Source: Panicum virgatum | Lineage: Eukaryota > Streptophyta > Magnoliopsida > Poales > Poaceae | Direction: 5' to 3' | DNA: 64,000 nt | NCBI RefSeq assembly: GCF_016808335.1 | Contig: NC_053144.1 | Coordinates: forward strand, 19,700,403 to 19,764,402 | Part shown: one piece after another, positions 43,529 through 55,200 of the stretch | Layout of the letters: the number at the start of each line of letters is the position of its first letter | How positions within the stretch are numbered: position 1 is the first letter of the stretch | Made by a program: the position numbers and the translations under genes | The notes under the pieces: model-generated | Database searches by the model: none | Told to the model about the DNA's origin: nothing | What the model saw: only the letters and a program-made list of their open reading frames with translations

Positions 43529-44640
43529 ATGTCCCGTGCTCACTGCTTCGCCGAGCCAAGTAGCGATGGCTTGTCACCCGAGCGGGGGCGTTAAGGTGGT
43601 GAGGATGCCTCGTGTGGCCGTGCAGGCTTTGGACCTGCAGCTGCATTCCGAGCAGCCAGCCCCCCTTCCAAGTTGCGAGTAGCGATGGCTTGTCACCCGA
43701 GCGGGGGCGTTAAGGTGGTGAGGATGCCTCGTGTGGCCGCTTAGGCTTTTTGGACCTGCGGCTGCATTCCGCGCAGCCAGCCCCCCGTTCCAAGTAGCGA
43801 TGGCTTGTCAACCGAGCGGGGGGCATTAAGGTGGTGAGGATGCCTCGTGTGGCCGCTTGGGGTTTTTTTTTTTTGAGGGCGTGGCCGCTTGGGCTTTGGA
43901 CCTGCGGCTGCATTCCGCGCAGCCAGCCCGTTCCAAGTTGCGAGTAGCGATGGCTTGTCACCCGAGGGGGGGCGTTAAGGTGGTGAGGATGCCTCGTGTG
44001 GCCGCTTAGGCTTTGGACCTGCGGCTGCATTCCGCGCAGCCAGCCCATTCCAAGTTGCATAGTGGGCTTTGCGCAGCCAGCCCGTTCCAAGTAGCGATGG
44101 CTTGTCAACCGAGCGGGGGGGCATTAAGGTGGTGAGGATGCCTCGTTTGGCCGCTTGGGTTTTTTTTTTAGGGCGTGGCCGCTTGGGCTTTGGACCTGCG
44201 GCTGCATTCCGCGCAGCCAGCCCGTTCCAAGTTGCGTAGTGGGCTTGCGGCGCCTTGGCGAAGGCCTTGGCGTCTCGGCACCTAGAGCGGTGTCACAGAG
44301 CAGCGAATACCATCCACTTCCAACGGTGGGAGGCTAACCAAGTAGGGATGTCAAGTAGCGATGTCCCGTGCTCACTGCTTCGCCGAGCCAAGTAGCGATG
44401 GCTTGTCACCCGAGCGGGGGCGTTAAGGTGGTGAGGATGCCTCGTGTGGCCGCTTGGGCTTTGGACCTGCGGCTGCATTCCGCGCAGCCAGCCCCCCGTT
44501 CCAAGTTGCGAGTAGCGATGGCTTGTCACCCGAGCGGGGGCGTTAAGGTGGTGAGGATGCCTCGTGTGGCTGCTTAGGCTTTTTGGACCTGCGGCTGCAT
44601 TCCGCGCAACCAGCCCGTTCCAAGTTGCGTAGTGGGCTTT
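43529..44640. repeat. Minisatellite-like tandem array, ~120-bp unit
   Basis: The phrase GCGATGGCTTGTCA recurs at about 43563, 43682, 43797, 43947, 44094, 44394 and 44514. Spacing is 115-120 bp, or near 150 where a poly-T plus GGGCGTGGCCGCTT insert is present. Each unit continues GGTGGTGAGGATGCCTCGTG, then CTTTGGACCTGCGGCTGCAT and CGCGCAGCCAGC. A longer stretch starting ATGTCCCGTGCTCACTGC is itself duplicated (43529 and 44360). Confidence 0.9.
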
Positions 44641-45713
44641 GCCCCCCGCGGCCACACGAGGTGGGTCATTAAGGTGCCTCGTGCGTAGTGGGTCAACCGA
44701 GCGGGGGGCATTAAGCCATCCTCCTAACGTCTCATGTGTGGCCTGCGCCGTGGGGGGGTCACCACCTCGTGAGGCGCGGCGGGAGCAGCTGCAGGTTAGA
44801 TCTGTGAATCGACCTCCGGCGCCGCTAATCGAGCTCCGGTGCTTCAAATTCGCTGCTCCATGCCACCGGTGAGTGCCACAACTCCAGGGCAGAGGCGGAG
44901 CTCCACGAACCTCAGGACAACGACTGGAGATTTGGGGCCGCCGTGCACCCATCCCGTGAACCCATCGCGCGGTTGTCGACATTCTGCACCGCCTCCGTCG
45001 CCGGAACGGGAAGTGGAGGGAGGGGGTCAACCGCCGTTGCCGGCGGAGGGGGCGGACAGGGCCGCCGGGCTAGGGCGGAGGGGAGCAGAGAGGATGGTGA
45101 AAGGAGGGAGGAAGAAGAGGAAGACACATGGGTCCCACATGTCAGTGGGTGTGGAGGGGAGAGAACTGAAGCAGCTGTTGAGATATGGAGGGTGGAAATA
45201 GAGAGTCTGTTGGAGGAAATCTCTTAATATGGGTAGCAATTTTTGTAGAGAATCAGATTGAGAGTCCAATAGAGAGTCAGAAATAGCTATTCTCGAAGTT
45301 GCTCTAATTTGTGATGCCGTTATCGACGATTTTTCTCCAGCACCTGACTCGAAGCCTATGGATTTTCCCCACGCGCGTACGCTTTACCCTGGCTGCTCCA
45401 GCTAACCCAAGGCGAATCACGAGACCGCCCCCCACGCGCCCGTCCCAACGGTCGACGGAATCCTGCCCTCCACCATCGCCCCGCGTCCACCTCCCACCGT
45501 CCAGATCGCCCACGCCTGGCCCGCGCCGAGGGCAGAATCGTCCGACCGCGATGCCCTCCTCTTCCCTTTTAATCAGGCCCGGGCAGCGGACGCCGCCCAG
45601 TTCGAAATCTCAAATCCATCCATCCCACAACCCCCCCACCCCGCTCCACGCCTCCACTCCACTCCACTCCACTCCATCCCCATCCCCCGATCCTCGAGCG
45701 GCGGCGGCCGGCG
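44641..45713. other. Upstream region of the EB1C-like gene
   Basis: Non-coding. 44720-45080 is GC-rich. 45653-45677 is a CTCCA pentanucleotide repeat in the presumed 5' UTR. No convincing TATA box within 200 bp of the ATG, as is common for housekeeping genes. Confidence 0.45.
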
Positions 45714-47715
45714 ATGGCGGCGAGCAACATCGGCATGATGGACGGCGCCTACTTCGTCGGGCGCAACGAGATCCTCGCGTGGATCAACACCACGCTGCAG
45801 CTCGGCCTCTCCAAGGTGGAGGAGGTAAGCGACGCCTGCGTCTCCTGTCCCCGATCTGGGTGGGGTGCCCGCGCCGGTGTGGTGCCGGAGGTTTCTCGGG
45901 TTTGCGGGGAGGATGCTCCGTTTGTACGGGTTGGGGCCGGGTGGGTTCTGCGCGAGGCGAGTCCCTGAGAGGCTGAAACCAGCGGTTGATTTCGGTGGTC
46001 TGCACTCTGCAGGCGGCGTCGGGCGCGGTTGCATGCCAGCTGATGGATGCGGCGCACCCGGGGGCGGTGCCGATGTACAAGGTCAACTTCGACGCCAAGA
46101 CGGAGTACGACATGATCCAGAACTACAAGGTCCTGCAGGACGTGTTCAACAAGCTCAAGATCACCAAGGTGAGTCCCGGATTGGTTTATCTCCCCTCTTG
46201 CTGCCGCCCGCGTGCGAGATCACATCATGGACATTAGATTTCTGCTACTAAAGTAATAAGTTTACATGCCATATTTTGCTAGGTATTTCTCATAACCAAT
46301 TTTGGTGGGTTTCCTGCGTTTAGGCTATTGCTTAGTTTGGGGACCACATAAAGGGATCTTAAATTTTCTGGTTTCCTCTGCTAATTCAAAGTAGATTGAT
46401 GACGCCATAATCTTCTTACCATATGCCGCGTTGTTTCGTAATGTTGGAATATGACAAGAAGAATCGGACACTCTGCATTCCTAGATCCTTCTGTTCGTAC
46501 TGCTAGGAACTTTTGAAATCATGAGTTAGCAATGTAGCTTTTCTTGTTTAGGTTGTTATTAGTTGCTATTCTAAACAGGCTTTTGGTACAACTGGGATCT
46601 TACTCTTTGTTGTTTCCTTTGTCTCAGCACATAGAGGTGAACAAACTCGTCAAAGGAAGACCCCTTGACAATTTGGAGTTTATGCAGTGGATGAAAAGAT
46701 ACTGCGATTCTGTCAATGGTGGCTTCATGACCAGGTAATCAGTGATCTGGTCACTATTTATAGCCTGTAGATGATTTGAGTTCGAACATTTCCCAGTACC
46801 TAGTTTCCGTGATTTCCACCAAGTGTAACTGATCTGTACTGTAAGAAATTATCTGGATGCTTACATTTTATTATCCTATTCTGTATGACACAAACAGCTA
46901 CAATGCTTCTGAGAGAAGGGAAAGCAGCAAAGGTGGAAAAGAAACCAACAGAAGAACATCAGTGCCCTCTCACACGCCGGCCAAGTCTACATCTACAGGA
47001 CACAAGGCTCAATCTTCATCACATGGCGCTAAGCGGGGAAGTGGGCAAGCTGCGAATGCGCCACAACGCAGTGCTAAACCATCACCAGCCAACTCTGGTG
47101 GACCAGCTTATAATGAACAGGTTATTCTTAGTAATCGGTCTATGTGAATGTTTCTCCAAATTTGTTCTCCATATGCAACATTATGAAGACTTGTGCCATG
47201 GTTTGCAGATCACTGAGCTGAAGCTCCTGGTTGATAGCCTGGAGAAGGAGAGAGATTTCTACTTCTCCAAATTGCGGGACATTGAGATCCTGTGCCAGAG
47301 CCCTGAAGCTGAGCACGTGCCGGTGAGTACTGAGTAGTTGCAGTTTATCTATCATTTGAAGGACTTCTGAACAAGTACTATTATGTTGTTCTATCCATTG
47401 TTCAGAGTTGTGTTTTGATGATGGTGGTGATGTGTCCTCTGCTCTCAGGTCCATGCTATCCAGAACATACTCTATACATCAGAGGACGACCCCGCAACAG
47501 TGGCTGAAGCTCAGGCGATGGTTTCACAGCAGCAGCAGCCGGCGCTGAGCCCCATCCTGGAGGCGTCCGATGAGAGGCCGAAACCAGAGGCGGCGAACAA
47601 GCGGAAGAGCATCTCCGACCTGGAGGAGTTTGGGATGGCATCCAGCTCACGGCAGAGGCTCTCCGACATCTCTGACGTGCAGCTGTCTGGATCCCCACTG
47701 ATGAGTTTCAGTTGA
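45714..47715 (+). CDS. EB1C: EB1C-like microtubule plus-end binding protein
   Basis: Six exons: 45714-45824, 46013-46168, 46628-46734, 46898-47120, 47209-47322, 47449-47715, all with GT-AG introns and matching phases, 325 residues. The N-terminal calponin-homology domain (residues about 14-115) carries [55 protein letters not shown] and [18 protein letters not shown], the microtubule-binding unit. A Ser/Lys-rich linker follows. The EB1 dimerisation coiled coil has [19 protein letters not shown] and [11 protein letters not shown] (about 200-237). The tail has [11 protein letters not shown] and [10 protein letters not shown] instead of an acidic EEY end, which in plants marks the EB1C type, involved in spindle and phragmoplast microtubules (family knowledge). 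No lesions. It is convergent with TRAPPC13. Confidence 0.93.
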
Positions 47716-48006
47716 AGCAACTGTCGTTGCTACAAAATCGGTCTCGTCATTGCTGTTATGACCTAGTTTTTGTAAGGCAGTGAAACTATTGGATTGGTTT
47801 GTGGATCCGTCTGGTGTACCGGTCAGTGGTGAATTGTCGTGTGCCCTCGTTATCCGCCACAGAATTTGTGGCCATTTGCTACAAATTCATATATTATTTT
47901 ATGATCTAAGGTTGTATTACTCGTTGCTTCTATGACTCTGTCCGATTGAACTATTTTGTGTGGCTGCATGCTGCGGTCAGCCTGTAGGTTGCCGGTTGCA
48001 TGGATG
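47716..48006 (+). other. 3' UTR of the EB1C-like gene
   Basis: Contains AT-rich ATATATTATTTTATG near 47890, a plausible polyadenylation region. No other gene. Confidence 0.5.
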
Positions 48007-48349
48007 GCCATGTTTGGTTAGCATTTTGAAATTTTTTTCGAAAAAGACGAATGTATGTATAGAGTACTAAACAAAATTTATTTGCGAATTTTTTTCACGG
48101 ATGAGTGTAACTTTTCGAGATGAATCTAATGAGACAAGTTCCACCATGATTGGCTACATCGATTCTACAGTAACCGCCCCTAATCATCCTCTAATCATGT
48201 GGTCAAAGATCTTATTAGCTACATCACATGCTACAGTATCATAATTGTGGAAATTGTTTTGTAATTAGACTTCATTTAATACATCTAATTAGTGGTCAAA
48301 GGTGTAAAAAGTTATCATGAAAACTTTTTCACCCCTAACCAAACAAGGC
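48007..48349. mobile_element. MITE between EB1C and TRAPPC13
   Basis: Terminal inverted repeats GCCATGTTTGGTTAG and, on the right, CTAACCAAACAAGGC (14 of 15 match). The internal sequence (GTCTCATTAGATTCATCTC-like on the minus strand, TACATCACATGCTACAGTA) is of grass MITE type. The target duplication is not clear. Confidence 0.7.
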
Positions 48350-49228
48350 AGCAGATGCTTTTGTCGAATGCCTTTCAGACCCATCTCCTCTATGACAGAC
48401 CAGACTATTTTTTTTGGACAACATCAAAGTGGTCAGGTCCTGACTCCTGAGGTCCTGATTTCTATACGTCCTTCAAATTTCTTGAGCTGCGCTGCATGAC
48501 ATCTTTCTTTCTTTTTTATCGGCACTGCAAGAAATCAAAACACTCGACAACATTTTTTAGAGAGACAACCATCAATCAGGAACTTGACATGAAAATCACG
48601 AGAAAAACAGGCGATGGTTACAGCTGTGTAGAAGAATAGAATAGAGCTGCTGTCATTGATCTGATGATGACATGATTTTTTTGGGACATTTGGGAAAACT
48701 AGGGGAATCTCTCCTCTGAGTTGGTTTGTGGTTTCATCTGCTGTATGGTGGTGTAATGTCCCTAATGCAACGTATTATCTGCCAGAGTTTGTGCATTCTG
48801 CAATGTATAAGCAGGCATATAGATCTAATGTTAAGCATGATGTTACCAGTAGGCATATAGATCTTTTTATTGTTCTGACTGTTTGGAATGTGCTTGCATT
48901 CAATTGAGTGAGAAAGCATTTAACAGCACTGGAGGAACATGCAGCACCCTTGATGGCCGAAATTCATAACCCTGCAACCTTCAATCGTCTGAAAGGCACA
49001 CGAGATTAAATGCTCGCAAAGAGTACAGGCAAAATCCTGATACTGGGTAAACAAGACCAACCTGTTCTTACATGGATTCAATAGAAATGAATTGATAGTG
49101 TTAATTACAACGGGATGTATCAGCTGTTTAATAAACACAATTACATCAGCAACATCATGTTTGATGCAAGCTAGGTAATCCTCCCATGGTAAGGAAAAGG
49201 GGGGAAACGTATCTCTCTATGCAGCGTT
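48350..49228 (-). other. Region beyond the TRAPPC13 stop, 3' UTR and spacer
   Basis: AT-rich, no open frame with support. The 3' UTR of the minus-strand TRAPPC13 gene should end somewhere between 48540 and 49150. Confidence 0.45.
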
Positions 49229-52200
49229 CTATTCTGCATCAACAAAAATCTGCAAGGCAGAAACATGTGTTGGAAGGGTTTCAGCAGCTTCATGAAAGAA
49301 CTGGAGGGTGACTTCACATGATTGCTGCTTAACAATGTGAAGTGCTAGTGTGTTAATGTTCACAGAATAAACATGATTTTGTACCTCTATGTCAGGCAAA
49401 GGTTCATAGTACTTCTTTTCCTGCACGGCGTACATGGTAATTCCGGAAATCTTTTGTACTCCTAGCTGGGTGGCTACCATGCTCTGCATATTATTCCAAA
49501 GACAGTCATTTCACCTTTATTGCCATGAAGGGGGGAAAACATTTCATTTTATTGGCCAAAGAAAAAAAAAGAAACACACAATCTCTCACTCATAGACATG
49601 TATGGTCAGACAAGTATAGTTAACATAAGAGCAAAAGTAAAAGGATAGACTTCTATGCTCACTTATAGCTACTAATTTTTAATAGTATGCTTTCACTTTA
49701 AGGCCACCTCCAGCATGTGGGAAAAGCGAACCGAGAGCTGGTCGGATCGAATCATCAACATAGTGGCCACTGAATTGTTGGTGTCAGAGTGAAAAACGAT
49801 GCGTGCAGACGAGTCGGCTCGTGAGCTGCTGCAGCTGATTGAGTGATTTAGTTGGCCGCTGCGCTGGCGGGAGGGAGGCTTCCAAGTGATTGAGTGATTT
49901 TTTCCCCCGTAGGTGGGCCCAATGAAAACGATGTTGACACAACTAGAATCGAACACTAGTGCTATTCGATTTGTGATGTCAGAAGGATCCAAACCAGCAC
50001 TGGAGCTGGCCTAAGCATGCTTCTATGCAAGAGACATGAGAGCAGTGCTAATTTCTCATTTATCTTATTATCTACCTAGGCTTTCCTAATTAATCAACAA
50101 ATGACAACACCTTTCAGATTATAAATAGAAGACAAGAATGGCTGAAATACAATTAAAAACTGGCAGACACTTGAGTTTTGAAAAGACAGGAGATATTTAC
50201 GAGTTCAGATAATTTCCTCACCAGATCAAATTTGATAGACTCAAAAGCCTCCACCAAAGGTAAAATCTGCACGCAGGTAAAGCAGGATATAAGAAAACAT
50301 GCTGCCAGGATTATGTTCATGATGTTACTTGCAACCTGTGGAGGAAGATGGTGATTTAGTGGGTGTGAAAGTTTGCCAGGATGGCTCCTGAACTCAACTC
50401 CCCACCTCCCTCCACCGCTCCCCCTCCCACCCTCCAGCCCCACGCCGGCGTCCACTCCGGGCCCGGCGGCCACTCACACCACCACCACCACCGCTGGTCG
50501 TTCGAAGGCCCAGCGGTGGAACGACAGAACCCCCTCATCCAGTGGGTCCTTTGGTTGTTCTCCCTATCGCTCCTTTCGGGACGTCGTCCTGGCAGTTCCT
50601 CCGGCGGCGTCACGCGCTGCCGATATGCCGCAGCTGCAATCACCATTGGTTCCCCCCTCCTCGACGCGCATCGTGCTGAAGGTGGACCGTCGTCCAGGCC
50701 GGGCGGAGTCTCGCCGTCCGTGCCCCGATGGTTGGGTCACCGTGGTGAGCCGCCAGGCCCGCCGCGACCACCGTCGTCGACTGGACTCTCGGCGGCCGGT
50801 GCCGGCGGATCTCCGTGGCCGCTGTTTCAACTGCTTCTCCCTGCGTCACCGAGCCGCCGTGTGGCGGGACAAGCCCCGCTGCTTCCACTGCCGTGCCCTA
50901 GGACATCTTTCTTACTCCTGTCCCCGCCGGCAAGCTCCGCCAAGCCCTGCCCATCCCCAGCCTCGGCAGTTGGTCTGGCGGCCAATTGCTTCGGGGGAAG
51001 GCCGGTGCAGGAAACGGCGTCGGCGCGTGCGATCTAGGCGCGGTCAAGTGGCTGGTCGTGGTGCACCATACTCCAGGGGAGATGGCTGTGACGGTGGGGA
51101 TGTGGGCGGCGATGGTGACGGTGCTGACGAAGGCTCCTCGCGCTCGCCCGTCCGATCTGACCCCGGCGACGCTGCGGCGCTCCAGAAGCCCCGGCGAATC
51201 CTTGATCGTTCGGCTGCCATCTCTGAGCGTGAGGACGACCTCGCCCGTGCTCTGGTCGTCACCCTGATCGACGGTGCGGTCGAATCCATCTCCAGCTTCA
51301 TTGCCCACCGGTTTGAGATCCCTGAATCCTCGCTGGCTCTGCATCATCTTGGCCCAGCGAGATTCTTGCTGATCTTGCCTGGCATTGAGCTGATGGAGAG
51401 GGTGCTTAACGGCGGACGGGCGCTCGTCACCCCGGACCTACGGCTGCACGTGATGAGATGGACTCGTTTCCTATACTCCTCAGCGAACTCTCTGCCGGCC
51501 GCCGTGGAGATCGACCTGAAGGGTATCCCGGCCCATGCTTGGGACTACAAAACTGCCCAGCTGCTCTTGAGTGATCATTGCTCGATTAGCGGAGCGGACT
51601 CCAACCCCTCAATGAGAATCGCCGTGATGTCTTCAGGGTGGCGGCGTGGTGCTCCGACCCTGGCCAGATCCCGTCGGAGATGGTTTTGGAGATCGTTGAG
51701 CCCTCGCCGGCGACAGGTGATCCTGCTACGGCGAGGAGAACCCTGTCCTACCCCGTCACGATTTCTGTCTCGCCCTACGAGCTGCCGTTGAGCTCCGGGG
51801 ATTCGCCTCCCCCAGCTCCGGTAGATGACGATCGTCAAGGTCATAGAAGACGGCGCAATCCTTCCTCTCCGAGGAGCTCGGCACGTCGGGCGGCAAGCTC
51901 GCCGCCGACGAACCATGGTTCTCGTGCCTCGGTGCATGCACGGCTGGGTCCTCTCCCAGCAACATCCCACCACGTGGCAACGACGGACCGGCGCGTCAAC
52001 TCGGCTCCTGCGACATCCTTGGGTCCTGCGTCCTGCATGTCTCCCGTCTCGCGGGGTCCCGAGGAGCTTGCGCAGCCTTCACTCGAGGCGACGCCGGCTG
52101 TTTTGATGAAGGCTTCAAGTAGATGCAGCCCAGCACTCGAGGGACCGCCCCTCCCTCAGCCTCTCTCAGCGGCCGCCGGCCTGCCTTTCCTACCTGGGCC

Positions 52201-55200
52201 GTCATCTCCGCCGCTAGGAGTTGATGGGCCAGAAGTAGCAGGCTCCGACTGTGATCTGGCTGCAACAGGGCTCGAGGGCTCTGGGCTGGTTGAGCCGTGT
52301 TTGGGGACACTATCTAAGCCCACGGATGAGCCCATCTTGGAATTTTTCCTGGAGGACGGCGCAGCCAGATCGCCGATCCTCGGAACTCTATGTGCTACGC
52401 CGCCTGCTCCCCTGACTACGCCTGTGGGCGCCAGTGGTCTGCACTCTGAGCCGCCTGTCGGCGAGGATCCACCGTGCGCGGCTGGGTGTCTGGAGGCGCC
52501 CGTTCCTCCCCCTCATCCAACAACTTCTAATGCCTCGTTGATGGTCCCTCCTGCCGCCGGATGCTCGCCGGACGAGGATTCGACGGGCCCAGCGGTGCCC
52601 TCTCCTCCGTCGTCACCGGCCCAAGACAGGAGGGAGGTTCACCCACCGCCGGATGGGGTCGTCGCCTCGCCCCCACTCCGGGTCTACTCTCGACAGCGGC
52701 GCCGAGTCAGGACTCCGCCAGCTGCTGCAGATGGCTCCCCAGCTGGTTCAGGGACGGATTCTCCTCTCCACAAGCTCGACAAGGTGAGGAAGCCGGTGGA
52801 TATGCTGCTCCCTCTACCTGTGATTCATAAGCGCCGGAGGAAGGCCCCACTGCCGGGGTCATTACCTCGCCGTAGCCGGCGGGTCGCTGGCGCTGGTCCC
52901 TGTTCCCCAGGACCGGTGGTTACGGCGGCCCAGAAAAGGGTGATGCGGCATCTTGGTTTCGAGGAGAAGGAAATAATTGACCCAAGCGCCCAAGACAAGT
53001 ACTGTAAGATCTTCAGCCCTTTGCTCTCCGCAACCCATGCGCGAGCATTGTCTGCCATCTTTGGTTGGGAGGTTGGTGAGGGGGAGGAGGTTCGTGCTAC
53101 GAATGTCCTTACAGTCTCGTAAGGTTGTTGGTTTCTGTTTTTTGGGGTCGTTCTTGTTTCTGTCAACATGAATCCTGCTGCAATTTTAATTTGGAACGCG
53201 CGAGGCCTAAACCCTCGCCGGAATTCCGTCAGAGATGTCATCTTATCTAGCAATGCTGACATTGTGTGCTTGCAAGAAACCAAGGTCGCAAATATGTCTC
53301 AGCACTTGTTTCTCTCGGTCTTTGGAACTGCTTATGGAAATTTCGTTTCGCTCCCAGCCAATGGCACCAGGGGGGAGTTCTGATTGCCTGGAAGGATAGC
53401 TCTTGTCAAGCAATTGCCTCAAGGGTGGGTACCTATTCAGCATCTGTATTGTTTTCTGAGCAAGAGGGTCGCAATTGGTGGTTTACTGGAGTTTATGGGC
53501 CACAGGACGATGATGAAAAGATACTGTTCTTACAAGAATTAAGGAACATCCGGGCCCTATGCAATGGACCTTGGCTTGTGGCGGGAGATTTCAATTTGAT
53601 TTACCAAGCTGCTGACAAAAACAATACAAATTTAGATAGGGCCATGATGGGGAGATTCAGGCGGTTTCTGGATGATACTGACCTTAAGGAGATACCGCTC
53701 TTAGGCCGGAAGTACACTTGGTTTAATGAGAGATCACCTACTCTTGTTCGATTGGACCGTGCTTTTTGCTGTGGTGATTAGGATGGCCTCTTTCCTGATG
53801 CAGTTTTACAGAGCACGGCTGCAGGAGTCTCTGATCACTGCCCCCTAGTTCTTGGTCTGGCTGTAAGCACAAAGGGCAATCGCCGATTTCACTTTGAAAG
53901 TTTCTGGACAAAGATCCCTGGGTTTCTAGATGCAGTGAAGCAAAATTGGGAAGCTCCTGTACAATCTAATTGTGCGGTTGAGCGCCTGTTCATGAAACTG
54001 CAGCGTCTCAGTAAGGGACTGCAAAAATGGGGACAGCAGGAGGTGGGGAATATCAAGTCTCAGCTTGAAATGGAAAAAGAGATCCTCCATCGTCTGGAAA
54101 TTGAGAGACTCCAGGGCACTTTCTGAAACTGAGGAATGGCTACGCAGGAAGCTTAAGCTCCATTGCCTTACGTTAGCCTCGTTAGATCGAACCATTGCCC
54201 GCCTGCGTTCCAGGATTCTATATCTTCAGGAAGGGGATGCTAACGCTGCATTTTTTCATCAGCAAGCTAGATTCAGAAAAAAGAAAAACTTCATCCCCAA
54301 ACTGCAGGTTGGGGACCAAGTGATCGTCTCACAAGAAGGGAAGCAAGCAGCTGTGTTTGATTATTATGAAAATATTCTTGGCAAAGCTGAAGAAAGGGAA
54401 TATACTTTTGATCTAGACGTGTTGGGCTTTCATCAACATGATCTGTCCTCTCTGGATGTTCCTTTCTCTGAGGAGGTGGTGTGGGCTACCATAAAGGACT
54501 TACATCTAGACAAGGCCCCAGGGCCGGATGGTTTTGTTAAGGGTATAATGGTAAATGTACTAGTGTCTAGGGTTTGGGGTGTGTCTCATGTACTCTATAT
54601 ATGCCCAAAGGGTCTCTCAATACAACTAACCAGTTCACTCTCTTCTTCCTCTCCTCTATCGTAACATGGAATCAGAGCTCCAGGTTTCTTGAATCCGTCC
54701 ACCACCCTCCGTCGTCGCTGCGCTGCCCCTGGGAGCTTCGTCTAGCTCCTGGGGGCGGCATCTCCATCCCCAAACCCATTTCCTAATAAGTAGAGTCGCA
54801 GCAGCAGCAGCAGCCACCACTCCGTTCGGCGCTCGCCGTCGTCGATCCGCCCGCGGGAGGGGAGCAGCAGCCCCTCCCCGTCATGGATCTGTCGCCGCCG
54901 TCCTCTGTCCGCCGCCCGTTGCGGCGGATCCATCCGCGCCGTCGAGCGTCGCCCGTCCGCATCCGCCGCACCCGTCGCGCGGTCCGCGCACATCGCGCGG
55001 CGCCCGTCGGCGCCATCCGCGGCCACTTCCTCCGTCCCGGCCAGCTGCCGTCGTCGCGCGTCGCCGTCTGTCTGGCCGCCGTCGCAGCTCTCCTCCGCTA
55101 GCCATGGCGGCCGCCGTCCGCCTCCTCCTGCGCTGTCGCGGCCATCCAGTTGTCGGCCATCCTCTGCAGCGCCTCGTCTCCGCCCCGTCGCAGCCTTCCT

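Noticed and set aside
43529..44640. CRISPR-like array
   Set aside because: Units are ~120 bp and contiguous, without short repeats and unique spacers, in a plant genome.
44293..45030. 245-residue minus-strand frame with repeated HTRRHPHHLNAPARVTSH
   Set aside because: It is a translation of the 120-bp tandem array, not a gene.
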